64,000 nucleotides of DNA. It comes from Combretum micranthum (Eukaryota > Streptophyta > Magnoliopsida > Myrtales > Combretaceae). The notes beneath the pieces are model-generated. The model was not told the origin of the DNA. It worked only from the letters and a program-made list of their open reading frames with translations, and made no database searches. Positions 47,230 to 59,664 of the stretch are shown piece after piece. The position numbers and the translations under genes were made by a program. Location of the stretch: contig JAMXBD010000394.1 in assembly GCA_024138025.1 (NCBI GenBank), positions 62,001 through 126,000 of the forward strand, in the 5' to 3' direction. The number at the start of each line of letters is the position of its first letter. Positions within the stretch are counted from its first letter, which is position 1.

Positions 47230-50200
47230 TGTCACGCCCCAAAGGTACTATAAACGTAACAGTCTATCACATACAATATTAAGACTTAAGAATGACTACT
47301 TTAGTCACACGAAAGTCTTGATATTATATGTAAGGCATCTAATACAGCAATAGGAGACTTTGGTGGGATATGTGGTTTAAGACGTAATATAAAGCATACA
47401 AGAACTAATAAACATATATCCATCAGATAATAAGGTCTTTACATAAACTTAGTGTCATGCCCCGAGGGTACCCTAGTAGTAGTAAACAAGTTACACTTGA
47501 ATACTATCATTAGATTACCTTCAGAGAATGACAGGTTTTCAAAACAATAAAATCTTTTTAGTTGCTTGATAAGAAATAACAAATATATGAAAGAAATAAC
47601 TTAGTGAATAAACATTACAAAACTATTACAAACCATATAGTTCTTCTGAAGTACACAACTAAATAATCTATTCTAATAGTACATAACTATTAAACTAAAA
47701 TATAACCGTAGACTTCCAGCTTCTAAGCTCTTATCGGAGCCATACTCTTGGAAGTGACTAACCAAGGTCGTAAGGTAAACCTGAAAAGACTGTTGGAGTA
47801 TGAGCGAAACCACAGCTCAGTGAATAACCAGATATACCATACATCACACAAGTTATTAGCAAATCATATGCAATGCAAGCACTCAACTATATGCACAGAT
47901 ACAAGTTTGGATGATCTAGAATCCAAACAGGAAAAAGATTTATGCCCTCTTTTTAAGGGTTGAAGAACCAGTACTCAATGACCCACCTGCCTAGGAGAGA
48001 CTAAGTACACAGGAGAATCAACGATTTCTCGTTTTAGGGTTATCACTTTGAATATAATTGATTAAATTGACCATCTCCTGCAATCCCCTTAGAAACTCCC
48101 TAAGTATTAATCATTTCAAAGCGATTCTACGGGCGACGTTCTTCGGTGCAATTTAGTTCTCGTAGGACCGCCAGACCAAAGAGAACCTTGGAAGAACTAA
48201 CATATTAGAACAACCAAGCATAAACAGAGATCCGAAATATTAATACATAGCAGGCTGTCACACTAATATATATGCAGTTATGCAATTCGTGCAATGCATG
48301 ATCATATCATTTTGTTAAGTCAATAATTCTTAATCAATTTCACGGTGACTATACATTACACACAATCATTATTATACTATTTCACAACATCAAGCATTAT
48401 CGCTTTTATAAGGACATCTTAACAGTCATACAATCAGATCATTTCATACTTTCAGCAAACATTCATTTGATTATCTTTGCATTACATATTCAACTACTTA
48501 CAAGCACAAATAGTACAATATGACTGAATTACTCTCCTGCTCATACTGACTCAGTCGTAAAATCTGCTGGTAGATCCTCTAGTGTATCAAAGTCACCTAT
48601 TTAAAATAAATAAAGTATTCATCGATATAAATTATATAACTAAATTTCTACATGTGGCTAGTGTCCTAGACTCGATTTTTATTAAGTTTTGATATTGACT
48701 ATTACTAGTTTTATGTTATTCTATACTGATCTCAATATAAAAAATTATAGTTATTTATTATTACTTAGTGTCGCCGTGTTTCTCTTAATTTATCTCCTAT
48801 AATTATTTTGTTATTTTTAGAAGTCACATTACTCGAAAATTTAGATTCTTTCAATTTCCATTCTTACCTATTTTATCTAATTAGAACAAATATTTGACTA
48901 ATACTAACTAAATATTTGTCTTAAATTCTAGGGTTTTAAAAGTTATTAGATATAAATCTAAATATGCTTGAATACTTGTATTTATTTAACTATCTATAAT
49001 TTCTTATATTATCATATATATATATAATATACTAAATAGATGTATTGTATATGTATATGTATTATATATGTTCGGTTTTTGTTAAAACAAGCTTTCATTA
49101 AAGAATTTTGAGTGTACGTCGGCTCAAAGCCGCCGGCCTTCAAACCCAGGTGCCGGTGTAAATATGGTTTCGAAGATTATTTCGAAGGAGTTGCACTAGC
49201 TTTGAAAGCTGTCGACTTTCAACATACGCCAGCTCTACGCCGTCGGCATAAATCTCCAGGTAGCCGGCTTACATTCAATTTTTACGTGAAAATAATTTTA
49301 CGTAGCCTCTGTTCAGTGTAAGCCGTCTCTACGCGCCGCCGGCCTATCCATGTAAGCTGCCGGCGTTGAGCGATTACACTGCCGGCTTTGTGACAGTGTT
49401 GGTACTATTCATCATCTTCCTCCTCTGTCCGATTTGTTTTCTTTAAATTTTACACATTAAAAACATTATTAAACCGTTCCCAAATGTTTATATCTAATAT
49501 AAGGTCATAAAACAATTTTGAACACGTCTAAAAACATATATATTTAGATCTCGATTCTTACTAAAACATAGCTAGGGTTTCAAATTTTTACCTCGTTGGA
49601 GCTCGTCCGATGATTTCTGAAGCTTGTAATTGTGTTTATTACGTTCCTAAGATTATTAGAAGTCAGTTATAAAGCTTAGAATTGAAAGAAAATCATTTGA
49701 GTTTCATCAACTTACCTTTGAACTTATTTTCAAGGGTTTTCGGGTTATTTTTCTTTTGATTCGTATTTGATTGGTTTGATCCGTTTGTTTTCTGTTTTCA
49801 ACTCGTTTTAGTGGCTATGGAGGAGTAGTTTCGTTCTGGAGAATGTGGGAATTGATGAGTTTTGGTTTGTTCTCCATTATGAGCATTGAATACACACATA
49901 TATATATATATATAGAAGAAGAAAGAAGAAGGAAGTTACGGCTGCTTTCTCCTCCGATTTTCCTCCGAATTTGATCATCTTTGGCTTTTGTTTTCATCCT
50001 CATTAATGCTAGGGTGAGTTGGCTTGGTTTGATTGGCTCTTAGGTTGATTTTGTTGACTATTTGTGTGCATTATTTGCTCAAATCCAGCCCTCTCTCCTA
50101 CACGTAACTTTCCCACCGAAATTTTCACCAAAATCAGCAAATATATATATATTAGTTTATTATTTTAATTTAGTTTTAGAATAATTTAACGAGTTATACG

Positions 50201-50700
50201 GGTATAAATTAGCCAATATTTTGAAGTTTTTGTACAAAAATATGTTTATAGCATTATACAAAACAATTAGTTTATCGAATAATACAATTTTAGGTTTTAT
50301 ATATACGTAGTTATTTATTCGTACAATTTTATCTCCTGCGATTAGGATTTCTTAAGCTCGTTAGGTCAATTTTTGTTTCAGGCTTCAATAGCTTAAGAAA
50401 ACTCGGTTTAGAACAATAGCATAATTTGATTATTTATTTGGAGTTCAGATTTTGAGTTATTCAACAGTTTATGTTTTCGTTGTGTATTTATAATCCTAAT
50501 GGTTTATCTTTGGGTCCTTATTTTCTATCTATAAGCGTACATAATCGTTTACTTTGTATTGTACTTAATACAGAAACTAAACTATATATATATATATATA
50601 TCTTTAGTTTTGATACTTAACGTGAAATCTTATTAGTAGTTATTAATACTATCTAGGGATCTTGAACCTAGGGTTTAAATCTAAGTATAGGCTCATTACT
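47230..50700 (-). mobile_element. Reverse-oriented long LTR relic (same family as the chromovirus)
   Basis: The left boundary TGTCACGCCCCAAAGGTAC at 47230 is the reverse complement of the intact LTR end (GGGGCGTGACA at 54221-54231), and the following 110 bp match in words such as TCTTGATATTA and AAGGCATCT. A second end-like word, TGTCATGCCCCGAGGGTACC, sits at 47453, only 223 bp further in. The rest is strongly diverged, with related words near 48480-48560. The right edge is unresolved, though the distance to 50.7 kb would suit the 3.4-kb LTR length. Possibly two truncated LTRs in tandem. Confidence 0.55.
49105..49400. repeat. GC-rich block with repeated GCCGGC words
   Basis: Within AT-rich DNA, this 300-bp block repeats GCCGGC/CGCCGGC and ACGCCG/CTACGC words on both strands (for example near 49130, 49233, 49262, 49339 and 49360). 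No open frame of interest. It may be a MITE terminus or part of an LTR; I cannot tell which. Confidence 0.4.
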
Positions 50701-51433
50701 ACTCGTTGTTCCAATCTCGAATCATTATCGAGATAAAAAACAATCCTTTAATATCTATACTGTAAACCCGGTTTTTCAAGTAGCCAAGATAACCCTAGAA
50801 CCGGAAACCAAACCCTAAACCGGAATAGCTCAAGTCTGGAGTGAGAACTAGGAACCCTAATTCCGGCTTTTCCTCGGTTTCCAATTAAGAAACTTTTATA
50901 AGAAAATTTAAAATTGAATATAGTTCCTAATTATATTTCAAACCAAGGAAATATCAGATTTTTGGAAAATTTCAATTTCGGGTCATCCCGAGACCCATTA
51001 TAGAAAAGCGTGCCTCGGAACTAGAATTTCAAAAATTTACTTATGAGTACTCATTTGAACCGAAGTAAAATAAGGATTTCAAAAATATATTTTTCATAAT
51101 TTTCCGGTTTATGAAAAATACAGTTATAGCCTTTTTATTCGTATTTCATTACTACCGGAAATTAAATTGTCTTGTCAACTATTAACTACTATTCATAAAG
51201 TACTACCTAGTCTATCTATTAGCATACCCTACAAATCTAACCCTTACCATCACTCAAATCAACTCCTTTCTTCCATAATTTTGTCCCTTCAACTTTATTA
51301 AAATTTTGACAAGTGATGCAAATCAAATCAAAGGAGACAAATCAATTCAACCACCCACCCCCCCCCCCCCCCCCCCCCCCCTTCATGCTCCAATTTGAAT
51401 TTTTCCTTCTTCATTTAACCTAATTCCAACTCC

Positions 51434-51441
51434 TATATATA
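51434..51441 (+). promoter_or_regulatory. LTR TATA box
   Basis: TATATATA preceded by CTCC and followed by a CT-rich leader; a matching copy is at about 61716-61723 in the 3' LTR. It marks the likely start of the retrotransposon transcript about 30 bp downstream. Confidence 0.6.
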
Positions 51442-53444
51442 CTACTTTTTCTCTCTCTCTCTCTCATTCTTCCATTTCTCAACTTTTGGAAAGTGAAAAA
51501 CTCTCAAAAACCCTCTTATTTTCCTCCTTGGCCGAAACTTTTGAGACTCCCCCACACACACACACAACTCCCATTTCTTCTTTTCATCCTCTAATTATCT
51601 TCAAGTAAGTAAAGTTTCACTCCTTCCAATCATAAAACTTTGTTATGGCTAAGTGATTCTTGGATATTTCTAACCAAAGGACCCCATGAGCTTTGCTAGG
51701 GTCAAGGAAAGATCAAAACAAGAATACCGAACCATTACAAAGTAGATCTATCACTTAAAGAAGCTTTCATGCCAAAAGCTTTATGCTCATCCATCAAAAA
51801 GTACTTTAAACAAAAGATCTTTTATAAAAATATAGTTTTTATGTTTTCAAAACTCATTTAAGCATTTGATAAAGTAGATCCATCATCTTATTACTCATGA
51901 TCATGTAGGCATTTAAGGTTTCATTATTATTTTGTATTTATGTGCATTAATAGTCTTTAATACTTTTTCTTTAGTAAATGACTTTCCTAGTATATAGATC
52001 TATAGATAGATGAGTCCATGAAGTCAAAAAGAAAAGTACTTTGCAAGAAAAAGACTTATGAAAATTCGGATGACTTTGAAAACCTAAGTCAAAAACACTT
52101 TTATCAACTTCTAAACATATATTTTATAAGAGAAATGAAGCCTATGGGTAATAGATAATGTTTAGTAATATTTTTCATGGGTTTAAATGAGTTTTTACTA
52201 AAGGAAATGTGGGAAACAAGAAATGAAGTCCATAGAAGTTTTGAGCTAGAAGTCATGTAGACAAAATTCGTAATAATGTATGTAGGGTTAGAAAACACTA
52301 TTTTTCCAACTTCAAAAATGATATTTTCTTAAACAAATGAAGTCCTTAGGATATATGTATAATAAATAATTAAAGTTTTAAGTACAAAATATATTTTTCC
52401 TAAAAGAATCAACTTGAAAATGGACTTTTGTAAATTCGGATTTTTGGAAACCCCATAGTAAAAGACCCACTTAAAAGCTTATAAATGTGGATTTTATTAA
52501 AAAAATAAAGGCCTTAGGATATAACTAATATAAGGGTCAAAATTTCTTTAAACTAAGTAGAGTTTTTCTAAAGAAAATCCTTGTAATATGTAGGTGTGGT
52601 CAAGTATAATGAATCCACTTACTAAACATTGGTATAAAATGGTTTCTAAGAAAAGTTTATTTTCAAATTCTTTAAATATAAAAAGTTATAAGAACATAGA
52701 CTCATTAAAGTTCACATCATGACATTCATGATAGGGAAAATCATTACCATTGCATTTAGTATCATTTTATACTTAGGAATCTCAAATGCATTCATGAAAA
52801 CCGCATTTTTGGAATTGATAAACCCGCTGTACAGATCTGATCCCTCAATTCCGAGGCTTAGATATTTTCAAAACTTGATTTAAACTTCATATTTAGAAAG
52901 CTCTTCCGAAGTAGATAGAAATCGGTATAAAATTTGCGAAATTCCGACTTAAAACGACCAAGTTATGGCCATTTTAAAACGGAACTTCGAAAATGACGCG
53001 ATTTCGGTTTCACTAAGTTTTCTTAGAGTTTTAGTGTCTTAAGTTGGTAGAATACTTATTAGGGTATTTCTTATATGAATAGGTGAACCCGTGGATGGTG
53101 ACTATTTGCCTCGGACTATTATTACTAGAAGAACGGAGTACCAATGGCGGAGTGAGTTTTTCTTCCCGATTCATTTATTGTATGTGCTTGTAAAGTAGTG
53201 CACTAGAATGTAGGTCATGAATGGAATATGAATGATGGGGATTAATGGGAAATTTTGATTGATGATGATGTGAGAACACAAATTAAGAATATCGAAACCG
53301 GGTGATAAACTTTGATTGTATAGTTAGCTATGATGGATTGTCTGATAAATTGATTGATCGCCTAAGTAAATTGGCTTAATCAACTACTTGGACTAATGCT
53401 AAATTGACATGTGCATATCACAAGGGGATGGAGCATTAGCATTT

Positions 53445-53634
53445 GTAGGTTAGTCGTGAACCATAAACGACATCGAATAATCGTAGGTTAGTCGTGAACC
53501 ATAAACGACATCGAATAATCGTAAGTTAGTCGTGAACCATAAACGACATCGAATAATCGTAGGTTAGTCGTGAACCATAAACGACATCGAATGATCGTAG
53601 GTTAGCCGTGAACCATAAACGGGATATTGTTAGT
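53445..53634 (+). repeat. 38-bp tandem repeat in the 5' LTR
   Basis: Four complete units begin at 53445, 53483, 53521 and 53559, with a fifth partial from 53597. Each has GTAGGTTAGTCGTGAACC and ACGACATCGAATAATC. The 3' LTR has two units plus a partial (63709-63815), so the array differs between the LTRs. Confidence 0.9.
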
Positions 53635-54231
53635 ACCGCAGTAGTCGTTAATCTGCTAACCCGGGATGGAGGGCGCAATTCCATCCACATATGATTTCCG
53701 GTTAGTCATATGTATGTTGAACTCATGTGTTTGATACATACACTTGCTTGATTAATAACTTGATTGAATTGTTGTGACATAAATGTTATTGTGGGAGATT
53801 ACACTCACTAAGCTAGTTAGCTTACGTCCCTACAGTCCATTCCTTTTGCAGCTTACCCACTTGTGGCTTAGACGACGTGACTCGGCTGAACAGGTACCGA
53901 AGCTAGGAGTTTTCCCTAGAAGTTGTAATTTCTGTATTAGACTTCCATAGAAAACTTCTAAGACTTGGATGACTGTAATAGACCGTTAAATATTCTTTTG
54001 CGGGGGAAATGCCCCTTAGAATTTGTAATATTTATTTATGTTTCATGAATTATATCCTACTGCCTATGCATGCCAAATTAAGCTTTTATCTCCATTCGGA
54101 CTCGTACTCTATTGTTGTAAAGGTACGCCTTACATCTATATGAGACTCTCGAAAGACTAAGGTGGTAATTCGGGAATCTTATATGGCATGTGGCGGACTG
54201 TTACGCTTAGGGTACCCTATGGGGCGTGACA

Positions 54232-54255
54232 GTTTAAGTTGGTATTAGAGCACTA
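54232..54255 (+). other. Primer-binding site for tRNA-Met
   Basis: Directly after the 5' LTR, the sequence TTGGTATTAGAGC (54239-54251) corresponds to the usual plant PBS TGGTATCAGAGC (initiator tRNA-Met) with one T for C. It lies 7 bp after the LTR end. Confidence 0.75.
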
Positions 54256-54315
54256 GGTTATTAAGCATGACAATAGAGTTAAAATCGAACCTAGAACTAA
54301 GTAACTAGGACAAAA

Positions 54316-55594
54316 TTGCAGTTAAAAGCTAGGCTAATTAATAGTTTTCTTGTTGTAGGTCTTTTGGGTGAAACCCGAGAAAGAGCTAGAAACTTCACCA
54401 AAAGACTAAATGAGACCATGGTGGGATACCGACTACGGCTAAGGGTATTATGCGAAGACTTTGCATTGGTACAACGACCTAGGACGATAAGGGAAATGTA
54501 TAAATTATGGAAAGAAGGTCTTAGGTATACAAGATGGATATTTGTGATAGATCAATTAAGATACGATCCAATAAGAAGAAGGAGATGGACGGTTATGGAG
54601 ACTATTTATACCCTAGAGAGGTGATGGTAGAATATGCTGGAGAACCTATGCTAAGAGAAGCTACATTTATTCTAAAGAATGAAGGGAGCCCCACCCACCC
54701 AGACTTTGGGACTTGGCATGGTATAGGACCACTTTATGTGCATGCCCGAGATGACCTCGATGATCATAGGGATTGGAATCTGGCGGATATTAGAAATCAC
54801 TTTGTGTGGCAAGCTAGATACCTCGATATTGTACCATTTCTAGGAGGAGCTCCAGCTCCACAAGTAGGAAACGGGGGAGGACATCTGATTAATGCCCCAG
54901 TTGTTGAGGAAGATGAGGTGAATGAAGGAAACAATGAGGGAGGAGAAAACAATGTGGAGGAATCTGAGGAGGAGGAAGACCCAGAGACCCGAATTGGATG
55001 GAAGAGGAAATACCTAGATCCCCTACCCCTCCAGTCATAGCTCCAGAACAACCCAACCCACTACCAGAACCAGTTGTATGGGACTTCAATAGGGATCTGG
55101 ACATACCCGATAGTGGGAGGGTAGAACCAGAATTCGACCCCACCATATGGAAGGACATATACCCGGTAGGCGAGCATCCCCCTGAGGTTGATGCCATAGC
55201 CCCCGAGCCGGTAGTTCCGGAACCTGTGGAGAGAATGAATGAAGCTGACAATTGGATAGGTGAATTCAGAGAAAGATGGAGCAGGATGTGGGAGGAAGCT
55301 GGAAGAGAAGCGGAAAGAGAGATGGGAATTAGGAATGAATCCAATGATAGAGTTGATAGAGAGGAAACAAATCAAGAGGGAGATCAAGAAGTGAGAGAAG
55401 AAGAAGAGGAAGAGGAAGAAGAAGAGGAAGAGGAAGAGGAAGAAGAAGAGGAGGAACCAGAGCCTCTAGCCCGACCCACTCAGAGAAGGAGATTGACTGT
55501 AAGGGCCTATTTGAGTCAGTTCATCCGAAAGGATGATGGAGGATCTTCTAGTCGAGGACGACTCCCCAGTCCCTCATCAGACGACTCTGATTAA
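54316..55594 (+). CDS. Extra ORF between PBS and gag, acidic/proline-rich, unknown function
   Basis: Three overlapping frames read as one protein of about 425 residues if two single-base losses are assumed (one between 54540 and 54620, one near 55000). The frame changes go 1, 0, 2, which is consistent with losses in each case. The first part is basic with TRERARNFTKRL and IREMYKLWKEGL; the middle has YVHARDDLDDHRDWN and DIRNHFVWQARYLDI; then comes an acidic stretch, a Pro-rich part, an unbroken glutamate run of more than 20 (about 55398-55455) and a basic tail with RPTQRRRLTVRAYLSQF. I do not recognise the family. Ogre/Tat elements have an ORF upstream of gag; for a chromovirus this is unusual. 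It is on the same strand as gag-pol. Confidence 0.6.
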
Positions 55595-56185
55595 GCTATA
55601 GGATCTAGTATCCCATAGAGTCCAATGGTTTCTTTTGAATAGTAGGCAATGCGGGATGCCAAATTGCCTTAGGATCTCTTTATGATTTAGCTGTTGTCTT
55701 TCCTTTCCTTGTCTCTTTCTTTTCCATGTCCTTAGATGTTGTTAGGTAGACCTTATCGGCTAGTATCGGAAGATTTGATTTGTGTTGTCTAATTTTGTAA
55801 GCTTAATTGAAAAACAACTCTTGTACAGCACATCAAATCAATGAAGTATTATGTTGATTCCAAGAATGAAGTTTCACAAACATCATACTTTTGCATTAGT
55901 AGTAGGCTACATTCATTATACTTAATTGCATAAACATATTCTCATTCATATCATCATTTGATTCAGAAATTCTTTGTTATTATGATTCTTTGATTTGGAA
56001 TTCCTTCGATTACTATGATTTCTTTACTCTAAGAGCCTTTTTGTGAACGACTTGGAGCTTTAAATTTTCTATGAGCCTTTTTGAATTCTATATTTCTCTA
56101 AATTTTCCTAGGATTTTCGAAAATTCTTTAGCCAAAGTTTTATAAGCCTCAAAACTCTAAAGAAGAAATAAAACTCATTAAGACA
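55595..56185 (+). other. Leader between extra ORF and gag
   Basis: No coding evidence. AT-rich, with several TTT-rich words. It may hold gag translation or splicing signals, but none is identified. Confidence 0.4.
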
Positions 56186-57600
56186 ATATGTAACAGACGA
56201 AATCGGAGAAACCGAAACAGGGAGCAAGAACCACTCCCAAGTGAGGCTAGTAGTGCGAACCAACTGGATCACCCCCAAGCTAGCATACCTGAAGCTGCTC
56301 ATGCCGATCCACAAGCAGCAATGATGAATGCAATCGGGAATTTAACAAATATGTTTGCTGCATTCATCCAGAACCAAAACCGGAACCAATCCCAAAATCC
56401 CGAACCAAGTCTAAGGGATTCCGCATCTTTGCCACCACCTCCACCACCCCCTCCATACAGGAGAATGCAAGCGGAGTTTCCCATACCACCTGAGGAGCAA
56501 TCTTTTAATGCTCGCTATCCACCCCCTCCACCGCAAAGAGGATACCAGAGGAGTTCCCTCCCCGATTTTATAAAGAGCAACCGCTACTTTGATGGGGCGT
56601 TTGGAAAGCCCGATGAGGCAGAAGATTGGTTGGCTCAAATTGAGCGCTCCTTTGCAGCCTACGAGACCCCACCACACCTCCGATTGGAGTACGGCACATA
56701 CATGTTAAGGTACAATGCACGTGTATGGTGGGAATCGAAACGAAGGAGTTTGGCACCCCCAATTAGCTGGGAGACCTTTCGTAGAGAGTTCCTAGAGAAC
56801 TACTTCCCCGCCAGCCTCCGAGTAAGGTACAGTGCAGATTTCTGCATGTGAGACAAAGAGGCAGAACGATTGAGCAGTACGAAACAGAATTCAATCACCT
56901 GCTGCAGTATGCTCCTGAATCATACAAAAATAGTGAGGAGCTGCAGAAACAAGTATTCCTGGAAGGTCTCGATGAAGACCTAAGGGTAAAGATACAAGAA
57001 TCTGGATTGCCGACCTACCTTGAGGTGATTGAGAAGGCCCGTTTGATTGAAGGGGCCAAGAAGAGAAAGTATGCTGAACCGGACAAAAGAGTGTTCGGAA
57101 AAAGGCACTTTGACCTCCAGCTCAAGCTATAGAGGGAAAAGATTCAAGCCATACCATGGTATTAAGGATAATCCTGGTGGGAAGTTTAACCAAACCAAGT
57201 CCAACATTTCCTGTTGGAAGTGCAAAGGAAGCCACTACCCAAGACAATGCCCCCAGCTGAAGGGCAAGTGTTTCTTTTGTGGCGAAGCAGGTCATCTGGT
57301 TTATGCTTGCCCAAAGAAGATGACTATAACCTGCTACCTTTGCAAGGAAAAGGGCCATGTAACCTCCGAGTGCCCTCAACGGAAAAGTGGGACTACCCGG
57401 CCTTATGGAAATCCAGGAAATGATAACACCCAAAGGTCCGAGCAAAAGTGGAAACCGTGCAGCCTCGGCCATGCATGGGATGCGGCTGTATAACTTTGAA
57501 GGCCAATGGATGATCGAGGATGATGAGGAGGAAGGCATGGAGCTGGCCGCGCTGGACCAAGACGACGATAGATGGCGGCTAGTGACAGGTTAAACAAGTT
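56186..57600 (+). pseudogene. Chromovirus gag with three zinc knuckles
   Basis: Gag forms the virus-like particle. The coding frame is open from about 56190 (no clean ATG before 56321). A Retrotrans_gag domain shows DFIKSNRYFDGAFGKPDEAE, then WLAQIERSFAAYETP, and RREFLENYFPASLR. The next segment (56848-57132) has RGRTIEQYETEFNHLLQYAP and LEGLDEDLRVKI. The last segment carries three CCHC knuckles: CWKCKGSHYPRQC, CFFCGEAGHLVYAC and CYLCKEKGHVTSEC (about 57214-57373). Frames change near 56845 and 57100, so as written it is broken. Confidence 0.85.
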
Positions 57601-57729
57601 CCTTTTTAGATAAAGTTCTTTGTTTTCTTAGCAAGTTTTAAAAAGGAAAATTTAAAACTGTGAAAGAGGAAAAGTTGAAATCTGGAAACCCTGGAATAGA
57701 TAGCTGTTGAGTGATTAGGACCAAGTAGT

Positions 57730-58085
57730 GATAAATGTTTATGGTAACAGGACGCATAGGAGTAAATGGGAATGCTTATGTGTTGTTTGATACGGGAGCA
57801 ACCCACTCCTTTATCACTACCAGCTTGGCTAAGCGCTTGGTCTACCCATAGCCATGACAACCACAACCTTAAGGATTAAGACACCCACAGGTAGTGTTGT
57901 GTCGACCGAGAGATAATAAAGGATTGTTTGCTAGAAATCCAAGGACACATCTCAGCAAGCGATTTGATAGTCTTGGAGATGAGTAAATATGAAGTTATCC
58001 TTGGGATGAATTGGCTAAGTAAGGTTAAAGCCATTGTGGACTGTCAAAGAAAGATGATAAGTTTTGATGACCACAGGAAGGAGTA
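57730..58085 (+). pseudogene. Aspartic protease domain
   Basis: The catalytic motif VLFDTGATHSFIT (about 57782-57820) is clear, with LGMNWLSK near 58000-58023 as the domain C-terminus. The reading frame changes at least twice between them. The domain processes the gag-pol polyprotein. Confidence 0.8.
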
Positions 58086-58223
58086 GACTTCCTTGGAGAG
58101 ATCATGGTGCGAAGAGATTACGGGTTAAGCTCCTTCGAGCTAATGATGGAAGATGAGGAAATTGTGCCAATAGAAGATGCCTGGATTAGAGAGAGAGGAG
58201 AAAAGATGACATACCCGTGGTAA

Positions 58224-58913
58224 ATGAGTTTGAAGATGTATTTCCTGAAGTCTTACCCGGTTACCACCAAAAGAGAGATTGATTTTGAAATCACTCTAGC
58301 TCCAGGTACAGAGCCGATATCAAAGGCACCATACCGGATGGCTCCGGTGGAATTGAAGGAATTAAAGACCCAATTACAGGAGCTTTTGGATCAAGGATTC
58401 ATAAGACCCAGCGTGTCGCCATGGGGCGCACCGGTGTTGTTTGTAAGAAGAAGGACGGGTCTATGAGATTATGTATCGATTACGGGAGTTGAATAAAGTC
58501 ACCATCAAAAATCGATACCCCCTTCCAAGAATCGACGACCTCTTTGATCAGCTTCAAGGGGCAAGTGTGTTCTCGCGCATTGATTTGCGCTCGGGTTATC
58601 ACCAATTGAGAATCAAGCCGGAAGATGTGCTAAGACAGCCTTTCGTACACGGTACGGGCATTGAATTCTTGGTATGCCATTTGGGTTAACCAATGCACCT
58701 GCTGCATTTGGACCTTATGAACCGAATTTACAAACCCTCTTGGATAAGTGTGTAATCGTGTTCATAGATGATATTTTGATCTATTCCAAAACCAGAGAAC
58801 AACATGAGGAGCACCTAAGGATGGCGTTACAAACCTTAAGAGAAAATAAATTGTACGCCAAGCTATCTAAGTGCGATTTTTGGTTGGATAAGATATCTTT
58901 CTTGGACATGTAG
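58224..58913 (+). pseudogene. Reverse transcriptase domain
   Basis: Segments: [16 protein letters not shown] and [18 protein letters not shown] (58224-58466); [20 protein letters not shown] and [16 protein letters not shown] (58471-58620); [10 protein letters not shown] and the catalytic VFIDDILIYS (58674-58913). Breaks lie near 58441 (an A-run), 58480 (a CC), 58635-58680 and 58710, mostly single missing bases. Synthesises cDNA of the element. Confidence 0.85.
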
Positions 58914-58956
58914 TGACGGGAGATGGAATATCGTTGACCCAAAAGATCAAAGCGTA

Positions 58957-59560
58957 GTGGATTGGAAACAGCCCGAAACGGTAACCGAAGTGAGAAGCTT
59001 CCTAGGTTTGGCTGGTTATTACCGCAAGTTTGTAAAGGATTTCTCCAAGATTGCCAAACCTCTGACTCAACTGACGCAAAAGAATGAGAAATTCGAATGG
59101 ACAGATAAGAGGGAGCAAAGTTTCCAAGAGTTGAAACGGCGCTTAGTATCAGCTCCAATTTTGGTATTGCCCGATCCCGAAAAGCCTTACACAGTGCATA
59201 GTGACGCCTCTAGGAATGGCCTCGGTGTGTACTGATGCAAGAGGGAAAGTCATTGCCTATGCCTCCAGGCAATTAAGGCCTCATGAACAGAACTATCCAA
59301 CACATGATTTGGAATTGGCCGCTGTGGTTTTTGCCTTGAAGTTATGGAGACATTATTTGTATGGGCAAAGGTGTGAAGTGTACACAGATCATAAGAGTCT
59401 CAAATACTTGTTCACACAAAAGGAGTTAAATATGAGGCAGAGACGGTGGTTGGAACTCATAAAGGACTATGATTGGGAATAAATTACTGCCCGGGAAAGG
59501 TAAATGCTGTGGCTGACGCCTTGAGCAGAAAGAATTATGGAGAAGTGGCAGGCCTAATCA
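58957..59560 (+). pseudogene. RT connection and RNase H domain
   Basis: [19 protein letters not shown] (58990-59050), [10 protein letters not shown] (about 59200), [20 protein letters not shown] (near 59258), [11 protein letters not shown] (about 59380) and AVADALSRK (near 59500) follow in order over three frames. Frame changes lie near 59230 and 59478, the latter consistent with one A missing from AAA. Confidence 0.85.
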
Positions 59561-59664
59561 CAGAGCAAAAAGAGCTGATAAAGGAATTCGAAAGGTTAAG
59601 AATTGAATTCGTAGGGCAAGATGTCGAAGTGGAGATAGCAAATTTGGTTATGGAACCCACTTGA

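Larger units (their letters stand above)
50761..54231 (+). repeat. 5' LTR, 3471 bp
   Basis: Starts TGTAAACCCGG, ends GGGGCGTGACA. It has an unbroken C24 run at 51358-51381, a TATA box TATATATA at 51434-51441, then a CT-rich leader with CTCTCTCTCTCTC and a splice-donor-like CAAGTAAGTA near 51601. Near the 3' end lies a 38-bp tandem array (53445-53629). Against the 3' LTR it has about 80 bp more at 51005-51095 and two more copies of the 38-bp unit. Confidence 0.9.

Noticed and set aside
54889..55387. Reverse-strand Ser-rich frames of 108-151 residues
   Set aside because: They are antisense to the acidic ORF; the serines mirror its Glu/Gly codons.
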